Below are positions 27,233-35,774 of a stretch of DNA of 64,000 bases, piece after piece. The DNA lies in assembly GCA_021604505.1 (NCBI GenBank), contig BQJC01000003.1:310001-374000 (forward strand), written 5' to 3'. The DNA comes from Nitrospinaceae bacterium (GTDB lineage: Bacteria; Nitrospinota; Nitrospinia; Nitrospinales; VA-1). Numbering within the stretch: position 1 is the first letter of the stretch; the number at the start of each line of letters is the position of its first letter. Under the pieces are notes generated by a model, which searched no databases, was not told the origin of the DNA, and worked only from the letters and a program-made list of their open reading frames with translations. Both the position numbers and the translations under genes were made by a program.

Positions 27233-28294
27233 TTAAAAGCGTGCGCACAATCCCTGATGAATGTCTTGTAGAATACGTTTCATATCGTAGGTGGTGTCCC
27301 ATTCAGGATAATCGTTTTTAAAACGGCTGACATCGCTCACCCACCAGATGTGGTCTCCGGTTCGATTTTGCTCTGCATAAGACCATTGCAGCTTGTTCCC
27401 CGAGATTTCCTCGCAAAGCGCAATCGCTTCCAATACCGAGCAATGGCTGAAGCGTCCGCCGCCCATATTATAGACTTTCGCCATTGCGGGGTTTTTATAA
27501 AAGTGGTGCAAGGCGTTCACCAGGTCGTAACTGTGGATATTGTCCCGCACCTGTTTCCCCTGATACCCGAACACGGTATAAGGTTTTTTTTGAATCGTGC
27601 AGATCATCAAGTACGACAAAAAACCGTGAAGTTCCGCACCGGAATGCCCCGATCCCGTCAAACACCCCCCCCGGAAGCAGGCGGTCTTCATATTGAAATA
27701 ACGGCCATACTCCTGAACCAGTAGGTCCGCCGCGACTTTTGAAGCCCCGAACAAGCTGTGAGTTGTCTGGTCGATGCTCATCGACTCGTCGATCCCGTGT
27801 TCATGAAAGGGATGCCTGGCGTCCAATTCCCAGCGGGTTTCCAGTTCCACAAGCGGAAGAAAGTTTGGCGTGTCCCCGTAAACCTTATTGGTCGATAAGT
27901 AAATAAAAACCGCTTCGGGACAGTACTTCCGAGTCATCTCCAAAAGCACCAGGGTGCCGTTGGCATTCACCGTAAAATCCATCGCCGGATCATTCGCCGC
28001 CCAATCGTGAGACGGTTGCGCCGCGGCGTGAACGATGAGTTTCACATCCTTGTTAAATTCCGCAAACAACCGGTCCATCTCCTTTTCAGAGCGGATATCC
28101 AACGGATAATGACGATAATGACTGCATTCGCTTTCCAGAGCCTTCCGATTCCATTCGGTAGAAGCATCCTCGCCGAAAAACACCCGGCGCATGTCATTGT
28201 CCACACCCACGACCAGCATTCCCAGTCGATCGAAAAACCGGACCGCTTCCGATCCGATCAATCCCGCCGACCCTGTAACAATTACCGTATCCAA
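27233..28294 (-). CDS. NAD-dependent sugar epimerase/dehydratase (extended SDR)
   Basis: A 353-residue nucleotide-sugar-modifying enzyme of the extended SDR type, most like CDP-paratose 2-epimerases. Rossmann motif '[14 protein letters not shown]' opens the protein; '[10 protein letters not shown]' carries the catalytic Ser/Thr region, and '[19 protein letters not shown]' holds the catalytic Lys. The expected Tyr of Y-x3-K is Phe here, a feature also found in this clade as I remember it. First of three reverse-strand genes (downstream end) with a fused methyltransferase-glycosyltransferase and a B12/radical-SAM protein, a pattern of cell-surface glycan synthesis. Confidence 0.75.
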   Translation of the reverse strand: MDTVIVTGSAGLIGSEAVRFFDRLGMLVVGVDNDMRRVFFGEDASTEWNRKALESECSHYRHYPLDIRSEKEMDRLFAEFNKDVKLIVHAAAQPSHDWAANDPAMDFTVNANGTLVLLEMTRKYCPEAVFIYLSTNKVYGDTPNFLPLVELETRWELDARHPFHEHGIDESMSIDQTTHSLFGASKVAADLLVQEYGRYFNMKTACFRGGCLTGSGHSGAELHGFLSYLMICTIQKKPYTVFGYQGKQVRDNIHSYDLVNALHHFYKNPAMAKVYNMGGGRFSHCSVLEAIALCEEISGNKLQWSYAEQNRTGDHIWWVSDVSRFKNDYPEWDTTYDMKRILQDIHQGLCARF

Positions 28295-28319
28295 GATATT
28301 TCTCTTTATAAATTGAGTT

Positions 28320-29870
28320 TTACTTTGAAGAAAGCACGATGTCTTTGCCCAGCCATTTTCGCCACATCAGCTTAAACAACACGCGCAGATAGTTCGGACC
28401 CGTCTTGAACAGATTGAAACTTGAAAATCCCATGTCCACCGACCGGTTGATCCAGGAAATGGGCACCTCTTTGACATTGTATCCCAACAATATGGGTTGC
28501 AGCCCCGTCTCAGCGTTGGCGGCAAAATCGTCGGACTCCAGATGAATGTGATCGAGCACTTCCTTTTTCATCAGTTTGAGATTGTTGGTGGCATCGCGAA
28601 AATGTTTTCCCAAAAGCAGGTTGGCAATAATATGAAAACCTCTATTTGCCAGAATTTTTGTAAACGCATAGTTTAAAAGCACGCTGTTGCGCGAGAAACG
28701 GCTTCCGATGGCTACATCCGCACCCTCGGCAACCGCATCGAAAAGCCCTGTGAGTTCCGGCATGATGTGCTGAAAATCGCAATCCATCGTCAAAAGAAAA
28801 TCCCCCGAAACCGCGGAAAACCCGTCTCTCAGCGCCCGCCCCACCCCATTGGGCAAATCCCTGCGAATCAACTTGATACGGGGATCTGTTTTCTGCAGAT
28901 TGAGGATGACACCGGCGGTTGCGTCGCGGCTGTTGTCGTCCACCAGATGCACTTCATGAATGTAATCGCCGAAACAGGTTAACAGATTTTCAACCAGCGA
29001 CGGAATGTTGTCTTCCTCATTTCGGCAGGGAACCACAACGGACACTTTTCCTTTGAACATTTCATGGTGAGCCAGATTGGACGTTTTTTTCTGAACCCCT
29101 TCCGTATTGGGTTTGTGTGCAAAAATATAAAGCGAACCGGCAAAGTTTCTTAAAACCGGAAAATTCTCCAGTATCAAACTCAAATTCTGCATCGACCAGA
29201 GAAACACCCTGGGGATTGGCGGATACACAAAATCGTAAGGCAGAATTTTTATCCCGGTAAAACCCACCTCCGATAAAATTGTAAAAAGGTCGATCCGGTT
29301 GAGCGAACTGCCCTCTTCCCGGCTTTTTAAAAAAAATAAAACCACTCTCGAAAAGAAACGGCGAAGGATGTAATACGGATTCCAGGGATTGACATCGAAA
29401 AGCAAAATCTTTCCCCCGGGAGCAAGGAGTTTTTTCACCTCCAACAAAAACGAACCGCAATTATCGTCGGTCAACAGATTCCAGCCGACGATGGTGTCGA
29501 ACCGGCGGCCTTCCAGCAGCCCCGGAAACGCTTCCAACAAGACCGGTTCGATATTGTCCGGAACCGGGTCGTTTTTCATTTCCTCGTAACTTTTTTCATC
29601 AAATGTGGCGGCGCAGATTTTATTCTGATTGCCATTGGCCGCGGAAATTTTTCTCGCCCATTGCCCCGACGAACAACCTATTTCCAGAATGCTGTCTTCC
29701 GGAAAAAGGTGAAATAAATGGCGGGTCATTCTGGCCCGCCACTCCATTCTCTCTGGAAGAAAGTGATCCTTTTCTTTCCAGTATTGAGCCAGAAACCGCT
29801 CCTGATCCTTGAGGTTTTCCCCCAACTCCCGGCCACGCCGGGCGTTTATTTCTTTAAAAAGAGCGTCCAT
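28320..29870 (-). CDS. Fused SAM-methyltransferase and family-2 glycosyltransferase
   Basis: A 516-residue two-domain enzyme. Residues ~60-240 are a class I methyltransferase: '[18 protein letters not shown]' (motif I), '[13 protein letters not shown]', '[13 protein letters not shown]'. Residues ~274-490 are a GT-A glycosyltransferase of family 2 (dolichol-phosphate-mannose-synthase type): '[18 protein letters not shown]', '[12 protein letters not shown]', '[10 protein letters not shown]' (DxD-like). The two activities in one chain point to transfer of a sugar and methylation of the same or a neighbouring surface glycan. No polyprenol-binding membrane segments are obvious beyond one hydrophobic stretch. 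Likely operon with the epimerase. Confidence 0.75.
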   Translation of the reverse strand: MDALFKEINARRGRELGENLKDQERFLAQYWKEKDHFLPERMEWRARMTRHLFHLFPEDSILEIGCSSGQWARKISAANGNQNKICAATFDEKSYEEMKNDPVPDNIEPVLLEAFPGLLEGRRFDTIVGWNLLTDDNCGSFLLEVKKLLAPGGKILLFDVNPWNPYYILRRFFSRVVLFFLKSREEGSSLNRIDLFTILSEVGFTGIKILPYDFVYPPIPRVFLWSMQNLSLILENFPVLRNFAGSLYIFAHKPNTEGVQKKTSNLAHHEMFKGKVSVVVPCRNEEDNIPSLVENLLTCFGDYIHEVHLVDDNSRDATAGVILNLQKTDPRIKLIRRDLPNGVGRALRDGFSAVSGDFLLTMDCDFQHIMPELTGLFDAVAEGADVAIGSRFSRNSVLLNYAFTKILANRGFHIIANLLLGKHFRDATNNLKLMKKEVLDHIHLESDDFAANAETGLQPILLGYNVKEVPISWINRSVDMGFSSFNLFKTGPNYLRVLFKLMWRKWLGKDIVLSSK

Positions 29871-30007
29871 CGCTGTCTTCTAAAAAAAGCAAACATCCAC
29901 GCGCCAATAGCCCGTGGCATCCACTGTATTTGTTTCGCCTGAAAATAATTTGACGGATTATATCACAGTCCGGAAACACTCTATTCAGCGGGGAAGGCTC
30001 TTCTGCT

Positions 30008-31540
30008 TCAAACCCGGATCAATTTGTTTTTCATCAAGGTAAGCGCTTCTTTAAGGAAGGACTTTGCCATTTTGGTGCTTTTGTTGCTGGAGGATTGGGA
30101 AAAAATATCGCTGAATAATTGTAGGATGCGGGTGGGTTTGCGCAAAAAATAAACGGAGTAAAACAGGCTCACCCCAAACAACACCAGAAAAGATAATTCC
30201 CAGTCGCCGAAATGTTTGTTGTACGACGTTTTCTTCGCGCCAAAATCCTGAAAGGTGAACAAACTCATAAGATAATCGTCGGAAAGCTCGGTGATCACTC
30301 CGTCTTCCCGCAATTGATTGAAGGATTCGGTATTCGGCTGCGGCGAGTAGGCATTCAGATTGACGTTGGTCAGCCCGATCCATCCGCATTTCACAATCAC
30401 GGCGTAGGTCCTGAAAATGCTTTTATAATCGTCTTCCGGAAATCCGATGATAAAAAAGCACCCCACATTGATCCCGGCGCGCAGGGCGGATTTTGCGGAT
30501 TCAAACATGGTCGGGAGATCGACCTTTTTCTTGATCGCTTTGAGAACCCTGGGGTCGCCGGATTCAGGGGCAAAGGCAAACTCATGGCACCCTGCGGCTT
30601 TTAGTTTTTTGGCGATTTCGTAATCGATGCCTTCGCTTCTTGTGCCCGACGGCAGTTGAAACGTGATCTTCATTCCCCGGACGATGATTTCATCGCAAAA
30701 ATCGGCGATCCACTGCTTCTTAACGATGGCCGTGAGGTCCTCGAACTGAAAGTCGGTGACGCCATACGCATCCTGATAATCCTGCATCTCGTCGACCACC
30801 AGCTTATGATTCCGGGGTTGCCATTCCGTCGTCCACATATTGGGGCTGGTGCAGAAGGTGCAGGAAAACGGGCATCCGCGCGTCGCCAGCATGGGCATGA
30901 ATTTGCCCTGCGACGCTCCATGCGGCTGATTGACTTCGTTGTATTTTTGAATATCGAATAATTCCCAGGCAGGCCGGGGAATCGAATCGATATCGCGGAT
31001 TCTCTGCCGGCGCGCGTTCACGCAAATCGCTCCCTCAGCGTTCCGATAAGCCACACCCGGAACCGCATCCAGCGGTTTTTGGTTTTCCAGGTGATCCAGC
31101 AATTCGACGATGGTTTCTTCTCCCTCACCCAGGACCACGGCATCGAGAGGCGCGCCTTCCAGCGAAAACTCCGGAAACCCGGTCACGTGTTCCCCGCCCA
31201 TGATCAGCAAAACATCGGGAAACGCCTGGCGGATTTCCTTCAGCAGACCGCGCACATACACCCAGTGCGAAGTGAACATGCACCCCAGTCCGATGACCTG
31301 CACATCGCTGGGGATCTGTTCCACGATTTCATCGTTGGTCAATCCCCGAACCCGGACATCATCGCTGAATTGGAAATAACTTCTCGGCGCGGAACCAGGT
31401 CCGTCCACCACGCTCACCTCATGGCCTGCTTCCTTAAGGGATGCGGCGATATAAGCCAGACCGAGAGGAGGCATACTGATGGTCGACACAAAGTTGGTCA
31501 GAGAAACAAATTTAGAGGGCTCGATCAAACAAACTTTCAT
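30008..31540 (-). CDS. B12-binding-domain radical SAM protein
   Basis: A 510-residue protein with an N-terminal cobalamin-binding-like Rossmann domain (about 1-190, 'PPLGLAYIAASLKEAGHEVSVVDGP' in character) and a radical-SAM core with the cluster motif Cys223-x3-Cys227-x2-Cys230 in 'TRGCPFSCTFC'. Proteins of this architecture carry out methylations, cyclisations or P-C/C-C modifications of unreactive carbons. The C-terminal ~100 residues include a hydrophobic segment ('LSFLVLFGVSLFYSVYF'), so it may be membrane-associated. Substrate unknown. It is upstream of the methyltransferase-GT2 gene on the same strand, 137 bases apart. Confidence 0.82.
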   Translation of the reverse strand: MKVCLIEPSKFVSLTNFVSTISMPPLGLAYIAASLKEAGHEVSVVDGPGSAPRSYFQFSDDVRVRGLTNDEIVEQIPSDVQVIGLGCMFTSHWVYVRGLLKEIRQAFPDVLLIMGGEHVTGFPEFSLEGAPLDAVVLGEGEETIVELLDHLENQKPLDAVPGVAYRNAEGAICVNARRQRIRDIDSIPRPAWELFDIQKYNEVNQPHGASQGKFMPMLATRGCPFSCTFCTSPNMWTTEWQPRNHKLVVDEMQDYQDAYGVTDFQFEDLTAIVKKQWIADFCDEIIVRGMKITFQLPSGTRSEGIDYEIAKKLKAAGCHEFAFAPESGDPRVLKAIKKKVDLPTMFESAKSALRAGINVGCFFIIGFPEDDYKSIFRTYAVIVKCGWIGLTNVNLNAYSPQPNTESFNQLREDGVITELSDDYLMSLFTFQDFGAKKTSYNKHFGDWELSFLVLFGVSLFYSVYFLRKPTRILQLFSDIFSQSSSNKSTKMAKSFLKEALTLMKNKLIRV

Positions 31541-31626
31541 GAAAAAAACCTTAATCTAAGGGAAATTCACAACTTTTCATCGTAACACACCAGACTGGCC
31601 ACCTCTAGCGATTTCCTATTTCCTCA

Positions 31627-31670
31627 CGCTTTTAAAGTTTTTCTTTTTTTGCGGAAATATTTTAAAAGCG
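31627..31670. repeat. Inverted repeat between divergent genes
   Basis: CGCTTTTAAA (31627-31636) and TTTAAAAGCG (31661-31670) are perfectly complementary, with a 24-base pyrimidine-rich loop. It lies in the 263-base gap between the radical-SAM gene (reverse) and the phosphomutase gene (forward). It could be an operator or a hairpin; nothing in the gap was identified as a gene. Confidence 0.5.
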
Positions 31671-31803
31671 ATTGAAAAACCGCCTGTGACTAAACCCATC
31701 CCCGGACAAGGAGCCAACAGGTAAAATCCCCGATTGCCATATCCCAATAGATGCCTTATCCTTTCCATTCAATAAAAAATTCACCTTCAAATTTTAACGG
31801 ACC

Positions 31804-33186
31804 ATGCAAAAGACCCTTAATCCCAACATATTTCGTGAGTACGACATTCGTGGAGTGGTCGGAGAAGACCTGACCGAGGAATCCGTGGAGTTGATCGGTA
31901 AAGCGATCGGCACCCATATTAAAAGAAGCGGCGGCAAAACCCTCACCGTGGGCCGCGATATGCGCCAGAGCTCGGTCGATTTCAGGGACGCCCTGACCCG
32001 GGGACTGCTTTCCACCGGTTGCGATGTCACCGACATCGGCATGGTACCGACCCCGGTTTCTTACTTTTCTCTACATCACCTCAACCCGGACGGCGGGGTC
32101 ATGATCACCGGCAGTCACAACCCGTCACATTTTAACGGTTTTAAAATCAGCCTCGGGCAACACAGCCTGTACGGAGAAAAAATTCAGCTTCTTCGCGATC
32201 TCATCGAACGGTCCGACTTTGAAAGCGGCCAGGGCAGAAAAGATCAAAAAGAAGTACTGGAAGCCTACATGGAGAAGGTGAAAAGCATCATCAAAATTTC
32301 CCGTCAGGTCAAAGTCGTGGTCGACGGCGGCAACGGTTGTTTCGGAATCACCGGACCGGAACTGCTCAAACGGATGGGAATGGATGTCGTGGAGCTTTAT
32401 TGCGAACCGGATGGAAGCTTTCCCAACCATCACCCGGACCCCACGGTTGCTGAAAACCTGACCGACCTGATCGCCAGGGTCAAATCAGAGAAAGCCGAAT
32501 TGGGCATCGGGTTCGACGGCGACGCCGACCGCATCGGCCTGGTGGATGAAAAAGGCAATATCATCTGGGGCGATCATTTGCTGATCCTCTTTGCGCGGGA
32601 TCTTTTGCAAAAACATCCCGGCGCCACGGTGGTCGGCGAAGTGAAATGCTCCCAGAACCTGTTTCAGGACATTGAAAAACACGGCGGCACCGCGGTGATG
32701 GCGCCTGCCGGCCATTCCCTGATCAAAAAGAAAATGCGCGAAACGGGCGCTCTCCTCGCCGGCGAAATGAGCGGGCACATCTGCTTCTCGGACAATTACT
32801 ACGGATATGACGACGCCATCTTCGCCGCCTGCCGGATTCTGGAGATCGTCGCTTCTTCGGATAAAAAACTTTCCGAAATGCTCGCCGACGTTCCGGTGAC
32901 CGCATACACGCCGGAGATTCGCATCGACTGTCCAGACGATAAAAAATTCAAAATCGTGGCGGAACTCACCGAGCATTTTCGGAAAAAATACGACGTGGTC
33001 GATATAGACGGCGTCCGCATCAATCTCGACGACGGCTGGGCTTTGATGCGCGCATCCAACACTCAGCCGGTGCTGGTTCTGCGATTTGAAGCCAATACAA
33101 AAGTTCGGCTCAAAGAGATCGTTCACATGGTTCAGGAGCAATTGAAACAATACGAACCTGTGGTTCAGTTCAGACCGGAACTATGA
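31804..33186 (+). CDS. manB: Phosphomannomutase/phosphoglucomutase
   Basis: A 460-residue alpha-D-phosphohexomutase. The phosphoserine loop is 'MITGSHNPSHFNG' with Ser104, the metal loop is 'GFDGDADRIG', the sugar-binding loop 'GEMSGHICFSD', and the phosphate-binding loop 'RASNTQPVLVLRFEA' is near the C-terminus, together giving a complete active site. It interconverts mannose- or glucose-6-phosphate with 1-phosphates, feeding surface-glycan precursors, which fits the neighbouring glycan-like cluster. Its stop overlaps the VOC gene start (ATGA). Confidence 0.9.
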   Translation: MQKTLNPNIFREYDIRGVVGEDLTEESVELIGKAIGTHIKRSGGKTLTVGRDMRQSSVDFRDALTRGLLSTGCDVTDIGMVPTPVSYFSLHHLNPDGGVMITGSHNPSHFNGFKISLGQHSLYGEKIQLLRDLIERSDFESGQGRKDQKEVLEAYMEKVKSIIKISRQVKVVVDGGNGCFGITGPELLKRMGMDVVELYCEPDGSFPNHHPDPTVAENLTDLIARVKSEKAELGIGFDGDADRIGLVDEKGNIIWGDHLLILFARDLLQKHPGATVVGEVKCSQNLFQDIEKHGGTAVMAPAGHSLIKKKMRETGALLAGEMSGHICFSDNYYGYDDAIFAACRILEIVASSDKKLSEMLADVPVTAYTPEIRIDCPDDKKFKIVAELTEHFRKKYDVVDIDGVRINLDDGWALMRASNTQPVLVLRFEANTKVRLKEIVHMVQEQLKQYEPVVQFRPEL

Positions 33187-33572
33187 TCAAGAAATACTTG
33201 CACACCCGCCTCAGGGTCAGCGACATGGATCAATCCATTCGTTTCTATTGCAAGATCCTGGGCCTGCAACTCCTCGAACGGAAAACCTCCCCCAGAGGGT
33301 CCGAGCTGGCTTTTTTACAAGCGCCGGGAACCAACAGTGAAATCGAACTTTGCGTGTACCCCGCCAGCGGCGAGGTCAAAGTTCCCGAGGACCTGGTGCA
33401 TCTGGCCTTTCAAGTGGAAGATATGGAGATGTGCATCAACCGGATGAAAAAAGCGGGGGTCCCGATCACCGAAGGCCCGGTAAAAACTTCCAGTGGATCG
33501 CTGTTTATTTTTACCGAAGACCCCGATAAATACGAAATCGAATTGATGGAATATCCGAAAGAAAAAAAATAA
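33183..33572 (+). CDS. VOC-family protein (lactoylglutathione-lyase-like)
   Basis: A 129-residue vicinal-oxygen-chelate protein, with His ('YLHTRLRVSDMDQSIRFYC') and Glu ('ELMEYP') as likely metal ligands, and 'LVHLAFQVED' in the second half. The sequence resembles glyoxalase I but is short; substrate not established. It overlaps the phosphomutase by four bases and so is probably translated with it. The product converges on the Memo gene with 13 bases between. Confidence 0.78.
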   Translation: MIKKYLHTRLRVSDMDQSIRFYCKILGLQLLERKTSPRGSELAFLQAPGTNSEIELCVYPASGEVKVPEDLVHLAFQVEDMEMCINRMKKAGVPITEGPVKTSSGSLFIFTEDPDKYEIELMEYPKEKK

Positions 33573-33585
33573 TCCGGGTTCTTCT

Positions 33586-34419
33586 TTAACGAACGATCAT
33601 CCCTGCATAACCCACCACCTGGTCAAAGTCCCCGGTCACGTCTCCGGAGGTCATGTATTTGATCAACTCCGAGCGGCTCGCTCCCATTTCATTGGCGTAA
33701 AGCAACATCACGGTGACAGGGTTGACTCCGCACATGGTGATGTGATTTTTTTCCACAGTGTGATACAACCCCTGCGCATCACGGTCCACGATCCGCTCAA
33801 TGGCTTGTTTGTCTTTTTGCGACGCGCTCTCATGCGATTCGTAATGGGTCATGTCGGAGCTGGCAACCATCAATACCTGCCGGCCCGTTTTTCGGCTGGC
33901 CATCAGTATCGCCCGGCTCACTTCTTCACAGTCCTTAAAAGAGATCGGTTTGAGGCAAATGGGAACGATTTTAAATTGCTTGCGAAAATACTGTAGAAAC
34001 GGCAACTGAGTTTCCAGAGAATGCTCGAACTGGTGCGCACTGGAATCCGCATGGACTCTGGAGGACGCGTCACAAATCGATTCCGCTAATTCGCGATCAA
34101 CCTGAAGATCGCCAAAAGGCATGGACCAGGTCCCCTCGGTCATGACAGACACCGGCTGACCCCGGCCGGTATGGTTGGGACCGATCAAAACAACCGTCTC
34201 TGGAATTTCGATCCGGGAATAAACAGCGCCTGCCGCATCCCCGCAATACATGAAGCCGGCGTGCGGGGACACAATGCCGATCACACGGATTTTGTCGGAA
34301 CCTTCCACCGTATGTTTTTTTATCTCATCCTTCAGCCCATCGGAATCGGCGGGATAGAATTGCCCGGCCACCGCAGGCTTTCGAACCATCCATTCGTTCT
34401 CCATCTTAGAGTCCGTCAT
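33586..34419 (-). CDS. AmmeMemoRadiSam system protein B (Memo family)
   Basis: A 277-residue Memo-like protein with the conserved metal-site residues: His in 'VSPHAGFMYCG', His in 'GPNHTGRG', His in 'SSDMTHYES' and Cys in 'MCGVNPV'. Memo proteins are related to class III dioxygenases; in bacteria they occur with AMMECR1 and a radical-SAM partner in the AmmeMemoRadiSam system, whose function is not settled. The radical-SAM and AMMECR1 partners are not beside it here. Its start overlaps the stop of the upstream PIMT gene by four bases. Confidence 0.85.
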   Translation of the reverse strand: MTDSKMENEWMVRKPAVAGQFYPADSDGLKDEIKKHTVEGSDKIRVIGIVSPHAGFMYCGDAAGAVYSRIEIPETVVLIGPNHTGRGQPVSVMTEGTWSMPFGDLQVDRELAESICDASSRVHADSSAHQFEHSLETQLPFLQYFRKQFKIVPICLKPISFKDCEEVSRAILMASRKTGRQVLMVASSDMTHYESHESASQKDKQAIERIVDRDAQGLYHTVEKNHITMCGVNPVTVMLLYANEMGASRSELIKYMTSGDVTGDFDQVVGYAGMIVR

Positions 34420-35171
34420 CTTCTGATTTCTCCGGTCATGGGAACAAACACGACACCGGTGATGAATTCCTTCTCAAGCCCATTTTTATTTTTTGTGAAA
34501 ACCATCAGGTCCTGCGACAAACGCTGGTTCCCCAGCGGCATCACCAATCGTCCTCCAGGTTTCAACTGGTCCACCAGAGGCTGGGGAATTTCCGGGGCCG
34601 CCGCCGTGATGAGGATGGCATCGAAGGGACCGGCATCTTCCCAGCCCAGGTAGCCGTCACCGTGCCGGACATTCACATTTTCGTAACCAAGGCGGATCAA
34701 CCGCCTTTCAGCTTCTTTTGCCAGGGATTCGATGATCTCGATGGAATAGACCTCTGTCACGATTTCCGCCAGAACCGCCGCTTGGTAAGCCGAACCCGTG
34801 CCGACTTCCAGCACCCGGTCCCCCGGCTTTAGGTGCGCGCTTTGGGTCATCAGGGCGACGATATAGGGCTGGGAAATGGTCTGTTGCTTTTTAATAGGGA
34901 GAGCGGTGTCGCTATACGCCACATGCCGGTGACGGGATTCCACAAAATCGTGCCGGGGCACCCTCAACATCGCTTCCAAAACGGCGGGATCTGAAATGCC
35001 CCGTCCGCGGATGTCGATTTCGACCATCCGTTTACGCTGTTCGCTGAAATTTTCGCTGAAGACCGCCTCGGGCCAGGCCCAAAGCATAAGAGGTAAGGCA
35101 GTGGCTGCCAGGGAGAGAGAAAACCTTTTAGAGAATAAGGCCGTTTTTTTTGAGCCAGGTTTCAGTATCAA
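34416..35171 (-). CDS. pcm: Protein-L-isoaspartate O-methyltransferase, probably exported
   Basis: Methylates L-isoaspartyl residues of aged proteins so they can be repaired. The catalytic domain is complete: 'PRHDFVESRHRHVAYSDTALPI', 'QTISQPYIVALMTQ', 'VLEVGTGSAYQAAVLAEI' (SAM motif I) and 'VMPLGNQRLSQDLMVF'. The region before it holds a basic-hydrophobic stretch ('RFSLSLAATALPLMLWAWPEAVFS') that looks like a signal peptide. The start is uncertain: the frame is open to 35318 and includes an ATG at 35228; the TTG at 35171 is chosen because it gives a short N-terminus before the signal and overlaps the upstream gene by 44 bases. Another possibility is ATG at 35087. Confidence 0.8.
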   Translation of the reverse strand: MILKPGSKKTALFSKRFSLSLAATALPLMLWAWPEAVFSENFSEQRKRMVEIDIRGRGISDPAVLEAMLRVPRHDFVESRHRHVAYSDTALPIKKQQTISQPYIVALMTQSAHLKPGDRVLEVGTGSAYQAAVLAEIVTEVYSIEIIESLAKEAERRLIRLGYENVNVRHGDGYLGWEDAGPFDAILITAAAPEIPQPLVDQLKPGGRLVMPLGNQRLSQDLMVFTKNKNGLEKEFITGVVFVPMTGEIRR

Positions 35172-35505
35172 ACTTCTGGTTATTAAATTCCTGAAACTCA
35201 ATCTCTTTTTTCGAAAGTCGATTGCCATCGATATATTGAGGTTGCTCTTTGGATTTTTTCTTAGAGGCCTTCTTCTCAGGGGGGTTGTCCAAAAAGTCTT
35301 CCTCAACCTCCATTTCAAGGGATTCAGTTAAAACCTGCATTTTCAAAACAAGCACCATAAAACTTTGTGGGCAGATTTTTTCCTTTTTCTGGATCTGTGC
35401 GACAATCTTTTTGACCTTCTCGGAATTCATCACCGCGTCGGTGATCGCCTTGGACAACTTTTCAAAATCGCGCTCAGAACCTTCCGAATCATGCGCCTCG
35501 TTCAC
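35128..35505 (-). CDS. Hypothetical charged protein, 125 residues
   Basis: Begins with GTG preceded by a strong AGGGGGG Shine-Dalgarno, which supports reality. The protein is hydrophilic and helical, rich in Lys and Glu ('KVKKIVAQIQKKEKICPQSFM', 'PPEKKASKKKSKEQPQYIDG'), without membrane segment or known motif. It lies upstream of, and overlaps, the PIMT gene and is probably cotranscribed. I do not recognise a family. Confidence 0.6.
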   Translation of the reverse strand: MNEAHDSEGSERDFEKLSKAITDAVMNSEKVKKIVAQIQKKEKICPQSFMVLVLKMQVLTESLEMEVEEDFLDNPPEKKASKKKSKEQPQYIDGNRLSKKEIEFQEFNNQKFDTETWLKKNGLIL

Positions 35506-35738
35506 AAAACCCCCCTTTGTGTCTGTTTCTCATTAAAAACAAAAACTTTATCGACTATTTGTAACATAAACTTGCCACTGTGCATTGTCAAGCGGATTCA
35601 AGTTCCCGGCCCCCGGACCACGCTGAGCAAGCGTTTCACAATCTTTTGCGATTGATTTTTAAGGACTTGCAAAGGTGAGGCGAAGAAAGGCGGCAAGCCG
35701 GAAAACCGCTTTCGTTCCCATCTGCTTATAGAAAGAAT

Positions 35739-35756
35739 GGGAGCCCGAAGGCTCCC
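35739..35756 (-). terminator. Intrinsic terminator downstream of moeB
   Basis: On the minus strand a perfect seven-pair stem GGGAGCC / GGCTCCC is closed by a TTCG tetraloop and followed by ATTCTTTCT. It sits 19 bases past the moeB-like stop codon, the usual place for a Rho-independent terminator. The T tract is interrupted by C, so efficiency may be moderate. Confidence 0.7.
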
Positions 35757-35774
35757 GGATCAAACAGATCGCGA

